From: CBFHSF01 sp965658445
Lineage (GTDB): Bacteria; Bacteroidota; Bacteroidia; Flavobacteriales; Schleiferiaceae
Assembly (NCBI GenBank): GCA_965658445.1
Contig: CBFHSF010000011.1
Span: 1 to 64,000 of the forward strand
Direction: 5' to 3'
Length of the DNA stretch: 64,000 nt
Below the pieces are notes generated by a model, which ran no database searches, was not told the DNA's origin, and worked only from the letters and a program-made list of their open reading frames with translations. This document shows positions 16,123-25,304 of the stretch, piece after piece. The first letter of the stretch is position 1. Every line of letters starts with the position of its first letter. Position numbers and translations under genes: made by a program.

Positions 16123-18516
16123 TTACTCCCCAATCACCAGTGTAAAAACCTGGCCCGCCCAATGCAGCAAATAACTCCCTTTGGGTTGGCCCGTAAGATC
16201 CACATAGGTGGTATTCTCACCCGGAGAAACCTTTACAATGCGTTGGTGAACGAGTTGCCCAGAAGAAGAGTAAACCGCTTCAATAATAGAGTCGTGATCT
16301 TCCGCTACGTAGTGCAGTTCAAACTTCCCATCCGATGGGTTGGGGTAGAGCTGAACTTCCATTTTGGGCTTGTGATTGGGATCAATAGAAAGCCCTTCGG
16401 CGCCGTTGGCCAAAACGTATTCACCCGGTAGAACTTGAGTGAGTTCCATATTTCCCTTTTGGTCCGTCGGAAACCCTCCGTTTTTCACATAATGAGGATA
16501 TTCATTCCAATGGTAGGAAGCGTCAGGACGGTAGAGCAATCGCAGGCTATCCTCTGTAAATTCCAAAAGCGTAGTGTCGATTCCGCCTTGGTTTTTGTCC
16601 CCATTGTAAGAGAACTCCAAAGACATTTCCGTGGGATCGGCATCGTGGTAAACTGTCCAGTATCTGCGGTCGCTTAGTTTGTACCCCAAGGCATTTTTGC
16701 CTTCCGGCGAAACCAGGTGATGTGCCACATAGGCCCAAACACTATCTGAACCCGAGTAGGTCATTTCGCCACGAGAACGAGGTAAATTCGTGTTGCCCGG
16801 ATCAAAATATCCCAAGTGCTGTGTGGTTGCTGTCAAGATCTTTACACGAGGGTGTAAAACCGCAAATTTGGGATCCAAGGCACTGATTATAGTTACTACC
16901 GCATCTTGTGTTCCGTATTGAACTTTGTGAATTTCTGAGTTGCCTTGTGCGTCTACCAATAGAACTTCGAGTGGAACTTGAGTGTAAAGCGCAGGCGCCT
17001 GATGCAATCTTTGATGCAATGCTAAGTCCACTTGGTAGTGCACAGCACCCGGAGTAACCTTCATGGAGTCTATGCTAAATTGAGGAAATCCTTTGGCTGT
17101 TACCCAAGCGTCAAAGAAGGGAACGAGGTTTTGACCCGAAGCATTTTCGAGAGCGATTCTAAATTCATCGGTAGACAAGTTGCCAAAGGCGCGCTGGTTC
17201 ATTACGGTAGCACACGCGGCATAAAACGCAGTGTCTCCCATGTAACCCCTTAGGTTGTGACCCACCATGGCTCCTTTTTGATACACATGGGTGCCGTAGG
17301 TCAAGGAGTGGGGGACTCCGGCAATGGCCAGGTATTCTCCATCTTGAAGGTGGGCGACTTTAAGAACCAAATCTGCGTTGTTCTGAACGGTCTCTTCGTA
17401 GCGATTTCTACTGTACACCGCTTCGTGGTAGAAGTGTGAGGCAAATTCCGCCATCCCTTCGTTTATCCACATGTCTTCTGCGGTCTTACAGGTAATTAAA
17501 TCTCCCCACCAGTGGTGCGCCAATTCGTGAGCGATTATTTCTTCTCCCGCCAAGGTTCCATTGGCCAAGCTAATGGGCAGGTGAATGGAGGTGGCGTGCT
17601 CCATGGCACCGGTAATGGTCATGGCGTAACCTACCTTTTGCCAAACATAAGGGCCAAAGGCATTTTCGTAACTGTCAATCATTCCCGGAAGGTGAACAAA
17701 ACTGGCCTTTACGTTATTGGTGTCCTGAGGACGGGCAGCCAGAGAAATGGGATGCGTTCCAAAAGCCCCCGTATGCGTGTAATTGAGTTCTGTGTAGTTG
17801 GAAATGGCAAAAGAAGCCAAGTAACTTGGAATGGGATCCGTCATTCTCCAGTGGTAGGTGGTATTGGCACCCTCTGTGGTAATGCCCATTCTCACTCCAT
17901 TGGCAAAGGCCGTTCTACCTCCGGTAACGGTAATGTGAATATCGAAAGTAGATTTCTCTACAAAGTTGTCAAAACAAGGAAACCATGCGCGGCCGTAAAC
18001 GTGAGGGTTTTCGCCAAATCCCACCCCGAGGTTGTAGAAATAAGGAGAATCAAAGTGAACGCCACCCCATCCCGTAGGATCTTCAGGCGGTTGTCCCGAG
18101 TAGTAAACCGTAACACTGTCAACAGATTGCGCTGAGGTAGCCGCGTTGAGGTTGACCTTAACCAGATCATTGGCCTGGGCAAAGGTTACCCAAGTGCTGC
18201 CGTGAAGGACAGAGTCTACCGTGAGTTGCTGAAGGTCCAAGGGCAATTCCGTCAATCCTGAAAATTGCGGAGTAAATACTACTGTAGCCTTGGCCTCTAA
18301 GTTTTGGTAGGGAAGAGCCGTAAAGTCCAACCAAATATTGAAGGCCTCGATGTCAAAGGTATCTGAACGAGGGTTGTGGTCAATATTGGTGCCCGTTGAA
18401 GACTTTTTGAAATTTCGCGCTTGCTCGTAATGAGAACAATTGAATTGCGCCTGTAGTCCCAAAGAGACCATTACAAAAGCCAATAGAAATAGGTAGGATA
18501 TGCTCGGTTTTTTCAT
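16123..18516 (-). CDS. Secreted M1 family metallopeptidase with T9SS type A sorting domain
   Basis: 797 residues with a signal peptide (MKKPSISYLFLLAFVMVSLGLQAQ). The zinc site is complete: HELAHHW with His330, Glu331 and His334, then Glu353 in NEGMAEF, 18 residues later, as in all M1 enzymes. The substrate-binding GxMEN motif reads GAMEH (303-307), a variant seen in other bacterial M1 enzymes. After the peptidase domain comes a beta-rich region, and the last 80 residues (VQLYPNPSDGKFEL ... GSYLLHWAGQVFTLVIGE) are a T9SS type A sorting domain, which directs the protein across the outer membrane to the surface. It likely trims N-terminal residues from environmental peptides. Confidence 0.94.
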   Translation of the reverse strand: MKKPSISYLFLLAFVMVSLGLQAQFNCSHYEQARNFKKSSTGTNIDHNPRSDTFDIEAFNIWLDFTALPYQNLEAKATVVFTPQFSGLTELPLDLQQLTVDSVLHGSTWVTFAQANDLVKVNLNAATSAQSVDSVTVYYSGQPPEDPTGWGGVHFDSPYFYNLGVGFGENPHVYGRAWFPCFDNFVEKSTFDIHITVTGGRTAFANGVRMGITTEGANTTYHWRMTDPIPSYLASFAISNYTELNYTHTGAFGTHPISLAARPQDTNNVKASFVHLPGMIDSYENAFGPYVWQKVGYAMTITGAMEHATSIHLPISLANGTLAGEEIIAHELAHHWWGDLITCKTAEDMWINEGMAEFASHFYHEAVYSRNRYEETVQNNADLVLKVAHLQDGEYLAIAGVPHSLTYGTHVYQKGAMVGHNLRGYMGDTAFYAACATVMNQRAFGNLSTDEFRIALENASGQNLVPFFDAWVTAKGFPQFSIDSMKVTPGAVHYQVDLALHQRLHQAPALYTQVPLEVLLVDAQGNSEIHKVQYGTQDAVVTIISALDPKFAVLHPRVKILTATTQHLGYFDPGNTNLPRSRGEMTYSGSDSVWAYVAHHLVSPEGKNALGYKLSDRRYWTVYHDADPTEMSLEFSYNGDKNQGGIDTTLLEFTEDSLRLLYRPDASYHWNEYPHYVKNGGFPTDQKGNMELTQVLPGEYVLANGAEGLSIDPNHKPKMEVQLYPNPSDGKFELHYVAEDHDSIIEAVYSSSGQLVHQRIVKVSPGENTTYVDLTGQPKGSYLLHWAGQVFTLVIGE

Positions 18517-18577
18517 AGCGAATTGATTATAACAACGGGTCGATGTAATTCTTGGAAAAAGAGTAGGGAAGCGTGCT

Positions 18578-19339
18578 TTATCCCTGTGTTCTCTGTCTTA
18601 CCGCTTCGTAAAGTACAATTCCTGCGGCAACTGACACATTGAGCGAACCAATTTCTCCCATCATGGGAATCTTGGTGCGTGCGTCGCAAATCTTCATGAT
18701 TTTGGGTTGGATTCCGTCTTCTTCCGATCCCATCACAATGGCCGTAGGACCCGTGTAGTCTGGGGTGTACAGAGAATCCTGTGTTTTTTCCGTACAGGCC
18801 AAAACCTGAATTCCAGAGCCTTGAAGGTGGTACACGGCATCCAAAAGATGCGGAACCTTTACCACGGGAATTCTAGAGAGCGCGCCCGTGCTGGTTTTCA
18901 TGGCATCGCCATTGATGGGCGCCGCTTGGGTTTGTGGGATGATAATTCCTCTTACTCCGGCGCATTCCGCCGTGCGGACAATGGCTCCAAAGTTTCTCAC
19001 GTCTGTTACGCGATCCAAAAGCATAAACAGCGGGGCCTTGTCTTCAGCCAATACCTCCTCTACCAATTCTTCCAAATTGTGAAAGGCAATGGGAGACATA
19101 AAAGCGACTACACCCTGATGGTTCTTTCGCGTCAAGCGATTGAGTTTTTCTACAGGAACGTTTTTGTACTGAAGTTTTTTCTCTTGTAAAATGGGGAGGA
19201 GTTCCCCAAAGGTGGCGCTAGAAAGGCCTTTTTGAACAAAAATTCTATCGATTACCCGACCGGACTCGATGGCCTCTATAAGCGGCCTAATACCAAAAAT
19301 TAGGTTGGTTTGAGTATTGTAGTTGTCGGTCTCTTTCAT
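18578..19339 (-). CDS. rlmB: 23S rRNA (guanosine-2'-O-)-methyltransferase RlmB (SPOUT family)
   Basis: 253 residues. The N-terminal substrate-binding domain (NLIFGIRPLIEAIES ... NHQGVVAFM) is followed by a SpoU/TrmH knot with its three motifs: DVRNFGAIVRTAE, MGSEEDGI and GSLNVSVAAGIVLYEA. The family 2'-O-methylates G2251 of 23S rRNA. The start codon lies 53 bases inside the end of the upstream GWxTD gene. No ATG nearer the conserved NLIFG exists, so the overlap seems real. The order rmuC-GWxTD-rlmB is tightly packed on one strand. Confidence 0.95.
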   Translation of the reverse strand: MKETDNYNTQTNLIFGIRPLIEAIESGRVIDRIFVQKGLSSATFGELLPILQEKKLQYKNVPVEKLNRLTRKNHQGVVAFMSPIAFHNLEELVEEVLAEDKAPLFMLLDRVTDVRNFGAIVRTAECAGVRGIIIPQTQAAPINGDAMKTSTGALSRIPVVKVPHLLDAVYHLQGSGIQVLACTEKTQDSLYTPDYTGPTAIVMGSEEDGIQPKIMKICDARTKIPMMGEIGSLNVSVAAGIVLYEAVRQRTQG

Positions 19340-20630
19340 CTTGTTCCCTTTTAATGTCTGTTACGTTGTAGGTGCTTCCTCTTCTCCAAGCTTCAATGGC
19401 TTGGCCCCAACCGTAACGATAGCGACTCAATCTAGAGAGTGCAAAGTCGTTTTCCGTAAAGGGATTGGAAACTTTGACAAAGTTAAAAACATAATTCAAG
19501 GAACTGTTTTCATTTCCGTAAACCCACGTTTCTCCGGTAGAATTTCTGTAGATACCAGAAGGAGGGCCGTATACTGTGTAGATAATTCCGCGGTCGGTAC
19601 GCCATCCTTCCACATAAGAAGTGAACAGGCGGTTGGAAGTTTCAATTCTTCCGTAATACGTAGAGACCAATTCTTCACCTTGTTCCAATGTACTTACACG
19701 GCGCAACCAGAAGTCGTCCACATTTTTCTTGGATTGAGCGGGATCGTCTTTGAGGTAAATCTGACTGTACTCCGTATTGGTTGTCAAATATCTAAGGGGC
19801 GGCCCAAGATCGCTTTTCTTGGAAACAAAGGGATATTCTGATCCAAAGAGATAAACGGTAAAACCATTTTTGTCCTCGTCGTTGACTTGGAAGTGATAAA
19901 AACCCGGTTCCGTAAGAACGATGGGACCCTCAGCGGGCTGCGTGAAAACACTATCGGCCTCATAGCTCAAAGTAGACTCTCTATTTTCTACATGAGGAGG
20001 CGCTGCTAAGGGAAATTGCCTAGTGTAAACTCGGACCTTGTAGGATGTAGCTCCTGAGGCATGCTTTAAGATAAAGGGATGCCCCGGCTCAATCCACGGA
20101 TTAAAATGCATAATGCCCGATGTGTCCATAAAGGTGAAGGTCTGACGGTGTTGAGCAGAATATTTGTGTATTTCAATGAGGTCTTGGTACTGGATTTTTC
20201 TCTTTAGGTCCGTCAAGGTCACCTCCAAAACGTATCGATTGTCTTCGTCCTGAATGGGGTAGGATAGGTTAAAGTGACCCTTTACCATTTTGGCCTTGGG
20301 CTCATCGACTAGGTCTGTGAGAATAACCGTTCCCGTATCAATTACTTGAGAGAGAATGTATGAGTCCAACAGGCGATATCCAATTTTTACACTGGCTTCG
20401 TAGCGCCCGTCTTGGTTTCTTACGTAGAGGACCTGATCACTTTCAATTTTAAAAAACACGCGCGTTGTGTCTTCATTGACGTGATGAATGTTGAATTGAG
20501 GTTTGAGAAAGAAACTCTCGTCTTGGTACAGATGTGCCAAGTTGGTAGAGGACAATTCATTGGAAGAGCTACATCCCCACAGTACCAATCCTGCAGAAAA
20601 GGCCAACATCCAATGTGAGATTTTATTCAT
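19287..20630 (-). CDS. GWxTD-domain lipoprotein
   Basis: 447 residues from the ATG at 20630. This start gives a lipoprotein signal MNKISHWMLAFSAGLVLWGC with an acceptable lipobox, and it overlaps the rmuC stop by 8 bases. The C-terminal third carries the naming motif: GWRTDRGIIYTVYGPP, followed by ETWVYG and NYVFNFV. GWxTD domains are widespread in Bacteroidota and Acidobacteriota, with no established function. The N-terminal part looks like beta-sandwich domains. It is probably an envelope protein anchored by lipid. Confidence 0.87.
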   Translation of the reverse strand: MNKISHWMLAFSAGLVLWGCSSSNELSSTNLAHLYQDESFFLKPQFNIHHVNEDTTRVFFKIESDQVLYVRNQDGRYEASVKIGYRLLDSYILSQVIDTGTVILTDLVDEPKAKMVKGHFNLSYPIQDEDNRYVLEVTLTDLKRKIQYQDLIEIHKYSAQHRQTFTFMDTSGIMHFNPWIEPGHPFILKHASGATSYKVRVYTRQFPLAAPPHVENRESTLSYEADSVFTQPAEGPIVLTEPGFYHFQVNDEDKNGFTVYLFGSEYPFVSKKSDLGPPLRYLTTNTEYSQIYLKDDPAQSKKNVDDFWLRRVSTLEQGEELVSTYYGRIETSNRLFTSYVEGWRTDRGIIYTVYGPPSGIYRNSTGETWVYGNENSSLNYVFNFVKVSNPFTENDFALSRLSRYRYGWGQAIEAWRRGSTYNVTDIKREQDERDRQLQYSNQPNFWY

Positions 20631-22053
20631 TGTCATCTGTTTCAAGAGTGGGTTTTGTAGCTTCCTCAAGATTTGCGGCTGAGGTCGCCTTATCTACTAA
20701 CTGTGAAGGTAGGGCTTTTGTTGTTTTTGCCCCAAGAGATTTCAATTTTTCTACCTGCCCCAGGAGGTTACCCCTTCCCGTAGATAGTTTATTAAGGGCT
20801 GCTTCATGCGATTTCTGTGCCTTGTCCAGATGATCGCTCACCTTGGTGAGGTCGCTGATAAAGCCAACGAATTTGTCGTAAAGAGCACCGGCTCTCTGGG
20901 CAATGTCCAATGCGTTTCTCGATTGCATTTCTTGACTCCAAATACTGTGAACAGTACGCAAGGTAGCCAGAAGGGTAGAGGGAGAGACGATAACGATGTT
21001 CTTGTCTAAAGCTTCCAGATAAAGAGGTTGATCTTCTTGGAAGAGCAGACTAAAAGCCGGCTCCACAGGCAGGAACATCAAAACAAAATCCAGTCCTTCC
21101 AATTCCTTAATGGCAAAGTATTTTTTATCCGAGAGCCCCTTCATGTGTGCTCTTACAGAAGCCACGTGGTCTTTGAGAGCTGCATTTTGGTCCTCCGGGC
21201 TTTCCGCCGAAACATATCTTTCATAGGCCTTGAGAGAAACCTTGGAATCAAGGATTACTTTCTTTCCTTCGGGCAAATCAATGACTGCATCGGGGAGAAG
21301 CGTTTGCCCTTGTGCGTTTTTGTATCCCGTTTGAGTGTGATAGTGAATGCCCTTTTGCAGACCGGAGTGTTCTAAGAGTCTTTCTAAAATGACCTCGCCC
21401 CAATTCCCTTGTTTTTTCACGTCCCCCTTGAGGGCATCTGCCAGGTTTTGTGCCTGTTGGCTGATGTTTATGTTTTGTTTTTGGAAGTTCTCTATCATGG
21501 TTTTGAGCTCGGCTCGCCCTTGAAGATTCTCCTTTCTATCGTGCTGAATTTGCTCCCTGAATTGCTGTAAGTTCTGCCCAAGGGGTGCCAATAGAGACTT
21601 CATTTTCTCCTGGTTGGATTCGCTGAGTTTTTGAGCGTTTTGCTCCAACATTTCTTGAGCGATCAATGAAAACTCCTTTTGGAATTTTTGCTGTAAGCCC
21701 TCCAACGTTTTTTGCGTTTCGGTTTGTTTGGATTGCTCAAATTTGAGGTTTTCTTGGAGAGACGTCTTTTGGGCGGCCCATTCTTGGCTTTTAATTTGCC
21801 ACTGGTCTAGCTCCGTTTTTAGTTTGGAAAGCTCTCCTTCCTTGGCATCCAGCTGTTCTTGGGAGCCTCTTACTTTTTCTTCTAGACGAGATATATCCGT
21901 TTGTAAACGAATGGACTCCGATTCTAAAGCCTCAACCTGAGGTTTAAGGTCTTCGGTAGATTGAGGTTGAGATTTTTTTCCAAAGGTCCATCCCACAATG
22001 AGTCCAACGACCATTCCGACGATAGCAACAATGAGTACAACGGTTATTTCCAT
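20623..22053 (-). CDS. rmuC: RmuC family DNA recombination protein
   Basis: 476 residues. Residues 2-24 form one transmembrane helix (EITVVLIVAIVGMVVGLIVGW). A long coiled coil rich in Gln, Glu and Lys spans about 35-190. The conserved RmuC domain follows (KKQGNWGEVILERLLEHSGLQKGIHY, PDAVIDLPEGKKVILDSKVSL, FVLMFLPVEPAF). RmuC limits inversions at inverted repeats in E. coli and has a restriction-endonuclease-like core; the DSKVSLKAYE segment fits this. That is of interest here because the window contains a large inverted repeat. Confidence 0.94.
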   Translation of the reverse strand: MEITVVLIVAIVGMVVGLIVGWTFGKKSQPQSTEDLKPQVEALESESIRLQTDISRLEEKVRGSQEQLDAKEGELSKLKTELDQWQIKSQEWAAQKTSLQENLKFEQSKQTETQKTLEGLQQKFQKEFSLIAQEMLEQNAQKLSESNQEKMKSLLAPLGQNLQQFREQIQHDRKENLQGRAELKTMIENFQKQNINISQQAQNLADALKGDVKKQGNWGEVILERLLEHSGLQKGIHYHTQTGYKNAQGQTLLPDAVIDLPEGKKVILDSKVSLKAYERYVSAESPEDQNAALKDHVASVRAHMKGLSDKKYFAIKELEGLDFVLMFLPVEPAFSLLFQEDQPLYLEALDKNIVIVSPSTLLATLRTVHSIWSQEMQSRNALDIAQRAGALYDKFVGFISDLTKVSDHLDKAQKSHEAALNKLSTGRGNLLGQVEKLKSLGAKTTKALPSQLVDKATSAANLEEATKPTLETDDNE

Positions 22054-22099
22054 GAGGGAAATGTGATTTTAATAGCGTTTGATGCGGTTTGAGACCGCT

Positions 22100-23749
22100 T
22101 TAAAACTGATTGATGTAGCCTAGGTGAACCTTTCCGGTGCGCAAATCAAAGGATGTTTGATCCGTTCTTCCCAAGGCATAGGCTAAGGTAAAGATTCCTC
22201 CTCGGGTTTGGAAACCCAGCCCGGCTCCCGTACCCCACAAAAAAGTAGTTTCTGTGGTAAGGCCCTGGTTAACAACACTTCCCAAGTCATTAAAAATTTC
22301 AAAGTAGGAGTTGGTCTCTACAAAGTATCGGTAGGAAAGGGTGAGTCTTGTAAACTGTGGGGTGATTAAACTCTGCTCATTGAATCCTCGCATACTGTGA
22401 ATTCCACCTTCTCGGAATATTTCATTTTCGAAAAAATTGGCTCCTAAAAGGTAGTGAGCGGTCCCCTTAAAGTATAGGTGATGATTTCCCGCAAGGGGCT
22501 GAAATCTTTCAATGTCCAATATGGCCTTGTAAACGGTGCTGTTTTGGCCTTCTGCAGAACGCGAACCTTGTGAGATTTCGGCGAAAGCCGTCCAACCTTT
22601 ACGAGGAATGATATCACCATTAAAATCTCTGTAGTCGGCACCCAGGACAAACCAATTAATGGAAGAGTTTCCCGTGTTTATTTGAGCGGAGGAGCCTAGT
22701 GGATTGGAGGCATCTCCTTGATATCCCACCTTGGCAATCAGTTCAGGAGACACTAAGTAGGTAGCCAAAGCTGAAAAATTCCGGGAGGAAAACGTGGAGT
22801 CTCTTCTAAACAGGTCAAAGGCCACATCAATTCCTGCTGGGGTAGAAAACAAAAAAGGCCAAGCCACTCTTGCATTGAGCTCTTGGGAACCTTGTCCTGG
22901 ACTCCTCCAAGCCAAATCGATTTGTTCTCCTCGCTTAAAGATGTTTTGTAGTCCCAAATCCAACTCTCCGGTAAAAAACGCGTTGCCTTCATCATCGGTA
23001 TTCAGTCCAATCAAACCATCAAAACGGTTGGAAGATCGATACTTTCCATAAAGGAATAGCACATTCTTTTCTTTGGAAAATATCATGGCCGGCTCACGAG
23101 TCATTTGGACGTACCCAAGTTGGTTCAATCGCCTATTTACTTTACTGATTTCCACAGAATTATAAGGGTCGCCTTTTTTGATTTCCGTGTACTTTTCTAT
23201 CCAGCTCTCACGGGCGTCCGGCATCCCCTTTACCGCGATGCTGTCTATGCTGATATAAGGTCCTAAATCAATGTTGAGTTGCGTGGTTAAAGTGTCTTGA
23301 TTCCAGGAGGTTACGTCGTGAGAAATCACAACAAATGGATAGCCCTTTTGCGAGTAGTACGCGATCAAATCAGAGTGCAATTTTGAGGCCGTGGAAGGGA
23401 CAAGAACACCGCCTTCGATTGCATAACCATCGGGACCCTTTTGGGGAGGAATTACGACCCATTGACTTTGCAGACCCACCCAAATCTCCATTTGGTTTTC
23501 GGTTACCGAAAACTGAGGAGAAAAATATCCTTCCTCGGCCAAAGTAGCCCTAACTAAATTCCAATACGCCGAGGTATTAGCAGAATCTAGAATATCTGGC
23601 TTGGCGATTTCCTGAGCTTTGTATTTTTTTTCGGGTATGAAATTCACCGTCACCTGAGCCCAAAGAGAACACGTGCAGAGAAGGAACGGCAAAAGAAATA
23701 GCCATTCTCTGCCAAATGAGGGGGTGATATTTGTTTTCTGATACTTCAA
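22100..23749 (-). CDS. BamA/TamA-type outer-membrane beta-barrel protein
   Basis: 549 residues. The only plausible start is TTG at 23749, giving KYQKTNITPSFGREWLFLLPFLLCTCSLWAQ as signal peptide. Residues about 150-220 look like POTRA modules (SIDSIAVKGMPDARESWIEKYTEIKKGDPYN). The C-terminal 330 residues are an Omp85-type barrel: FREGGIHSMRGFNEQ resembles the conserved (V/I)RGF loop, and the chain ends in GYINQF with the terminal Phe typical of barrels. It is much shorter than BamA itself (about 800 residues), so it is a TamA-like or accessory Omp85 member rather than the main insertase. Confidence 0.82.
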   Translation of the reverse strand: MKYQKTNITPSFGREWLFLLPFLLCTCSLWAQVTVNFIPEKKYKAQEIAKPDILDSANTSAYWNLVRATLAEEGYFSPQFSVTENQMEIWVGLQSQWVVIPPQKGPDGYAIEGGVLVPSTASKLHSDLIAYYSQKGYPFVVISHDVTSWNQDTLTTQLNIDLGPYISIDSIAVKGMPDARESWIEKYTEIKKGDPYNSVEISKVNRRLNQLGYVQMTREPAMIFSKEKNVLFLYGKYRSSNRFDGLIGLNTDDEGNAFFTGELDLGLQNIFKRGEQIDLAWRSPGQGSQELNARVAWPFLFSTPAGIDVAFDLFRRDSTFSSRNFSALATYLVSPELIAKVGYQGDASNPLGSSAQINTGNSSINWFVLGADYRDFNGDIIPRKGWTAFAEISQGSRSAEGQNSTVYKAILDIERFQPLAGNHHLYFKGTAHYLLGANFFENEIFREGGIHSMRGFNEQSLITPQFTRLTLSYRYFVETNSYFEIFNDLGSVVNQGLTTETTFLWGTGAGLGFQTRGGIFTLAYALGRTDQTSFDLRTGKVHLGYINQF

Positions 23750-23796
23750 AAAGGATTTTGAAAAGAATTATTAGAGGGATTTTTAAAGGGAATTTA

Positions 23797-24489
23797 TTAC
23801 AGTGACCAGTTTATTGGAGATTCCCCCTTGGATTTTAAATAATCGTTGGTTTTAGAAAAGGGTTTGGAATTCCAGAAGCCGCGATAAACACTTAGGGGAG
23901 AGGGATGAGGCGATGTCAATACTAGGTGATTTGGGTTGTATAAAAGAGCTTTTTTGGATTGAGCATGGGCACCCCATAAAATATAAACCACCGATTGCGG
24001 CAATTGGTTTACGTGGGAAATGACTGCGTCCGTAAAGAATTCCCAACCCTTTCCAAAATGTGAGCCCGGTTGTTTGTGCTCTACGGAAAGGGTAGTGTTC
24101 AAAAGTAAAACACCTCGCTCCGCCCAAGGAGTCAAATCTCCAGAAAAAGGAAATTCACAGCCCAAATCATCCACCATCTCCACAAAGATATTTTTAAGGC
24201 TTGGTGGTAGGGGAGTTCCCATAGGAACCGAAAAGGAAAGTCCATGAGCTTGACTGGGTCCGTGGTAGGGATCTTGGCCGAGAATCACTACGCGAACATC
24301 TTGCGGCAGCGTTTTGTTAAGTGCAGAGAAAAGGAGTTCTTTGGAAGGGTAGACGCGATTCGTCTCATAGGCCAAATCCAAAAAATCAGATAAGCCAGTA
24401 ACGGTCTCTTCAGGCAACGCATCGGACAATGGCTTTAACCACTCGTCTGCTAGTTGATTTAACAAATTGCTTGCCTTAGATATGTTCAT
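23797..24489 (-). CDS. ung: Uracil-DNA glycosylase, family 1
   Basis: 230 residues. The water-activating loop VVILGQDPYHGPSQAHGLSFSV has GQDPYHG at 71-77 with catalytic Asp73, and the DNA-intercalating loop HPSPLSVYRGF is near the C-terminus. The enzyme removes uracil from DNA to start base-excision repair. Length and both motifs are standard. A 47-base gap separates it from the barrel gene on the same strand. Confidence 0.97.
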   Translation of the reverse strand: MNISKASNLLNQLADEWLKPLSDALPEETVTGLSDFLDLAYETNRVYPSKELLFSALNKTLPQDVRVVILGQDPYHGPSQAHGLSFSVPMGTPLPPSLKNIFVEMVDDLGCEFPFSGDLTPWAERGVLLLNTTLSVEHKQPGSHFGKGWEFFTDAVISHVNQLPQSVVYILWGAHAQSKKALLYNPNHLVLTSPHPSPLSVYRGFWNSKPFSKTNDYLKSKGESPINWSL

Positions 24490-24632
24490 TTTAGTAAATT
24501 GTTCGTTTTAAAAGAGAAGCCAAATGATTTTCCTAAATTTGCAGGCTTAGAGAACAACGAAAATAATTGAAAAAAATTAGGGTTTGAGACGGTTTGCCCA
24601 TTTATCCTTAGACCCACCCGACCTAAGTTAAA

Positions 24633-24767
24633 ATGAAGATTATGAAAAAAGTAGCCCTTGCCGCAATCGCTATCGTAGCCATGTTCGCCATGAGCTCTTG
24701 TAGTTCATCAGAAAACTGTCCAGCCTTCCAAGGTTCTGCAGAAATTGAGCAGCCTACTAAGGCCTAG
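24633..24767 (+). CDS. Small lipoprotein, 44 residues
   Basis: The translation begins MKIMKKVALAAIAIVAMFAM and continues SSCSSSENCPAFQGSAEIEQPTKA. It has a basic start, a hydrophobic core and a lipobox-like MSSC with Cys23. The mature chain is only about 22 residues, too short for a folded domain. Tiny lipoproteins of this form, with an NCPAF-like segment, are common in flavobacterial genomes but I know of no function. Codons and spacing look normal, and ytxJ starts 40 bases downstream. Confidence 0.7.
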   Translation: MKIMKKVALAAIAIVAMFAMSSCSSSENCPAFQGSAEIEQPTKA

Positions 24768-24806
24768 TTTTCTAGCACGGTAGTTTCACGATAGTTTAAT
24801 CTCAAT

Positions 24807-25166
24807 ATGCTACGGATGGTTTTCAGTCATTCGCTAAGCTCTCAGGCAGATTTACAAAATGCCATAGAGAGTACTAAAACAGAAGGAAGCAAAGGCATTA
24901 TGCTGTTTAAGCACAGCACCCGATGCTCTATATCCAGTGCGGCACTCAACAGAGTGTCTCAGTGGTTAGAAGACGTTGAGTCCAAAGGTATCCCCGTGTA
25001 TTACTTGGACTTGATTCAGTACAGAGAGGTCAGCAATGAAATAGCCTCTCGATTGGGAGTTCACCACGAATCTCCTCAGTTAATTTGGGTTGTTGATGGA
25101 CGCGCTGTCCAAGATACTTCTCACTTTGACATCAGAAAAGAGACGGTAATGGAGTGGCTTGGATAG
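24807..25166 (+). CDS. ytxJ: YtxJ family bacilliredoxin-like protein
   Basis: 119 residues with a thioredoxin-like fold: IMLFKHSTRCSIS carries the single active Cys40 (the family has TRCPIS, here TRCSIS), then VYYLDLIQYREVSNEIASRLGVHHESPQLIWVVDG. YtxJ/BrxC proteins are thought to remove bacillithiol from mixed disulphides by a monothiol mechanism. Bacillithiol is known in Bacteroidota as well as Firmicutes. It is followed on the same strand by a barrel-like gene 138 bases on. Confidence 0.88.
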   Translation: MLRMVFSHSLSSQADLQNAIESTKTEGSKGIMLFKHSTRCSISSAALNRVSQWLEDVESKGIPVYYLDLIQYREVSNEIASRLGVHHESPQLIWVVDGRAVQDTSHFDIRKETVMEWLG

Positions 25167-25304
25167 GAGCTTTTTCATTGTTTCTTGGATAAACTCCGCA
25201 TAGAACTTTCGCTTTCATTAGGGGTTATGTTCTATAGACAAATGCTTAGTCATCGAACCAACCATTCGGCTAAGTCTACGACCAAAAGAAGCGTTGTACT
25301 ATAC

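Noticed and set aside
17512..18135. 207-residue plus-strand frame opposite the M1 aminopeptidase
   Set aside because: No initiation context and no domain; the minus-strand gene is certain.
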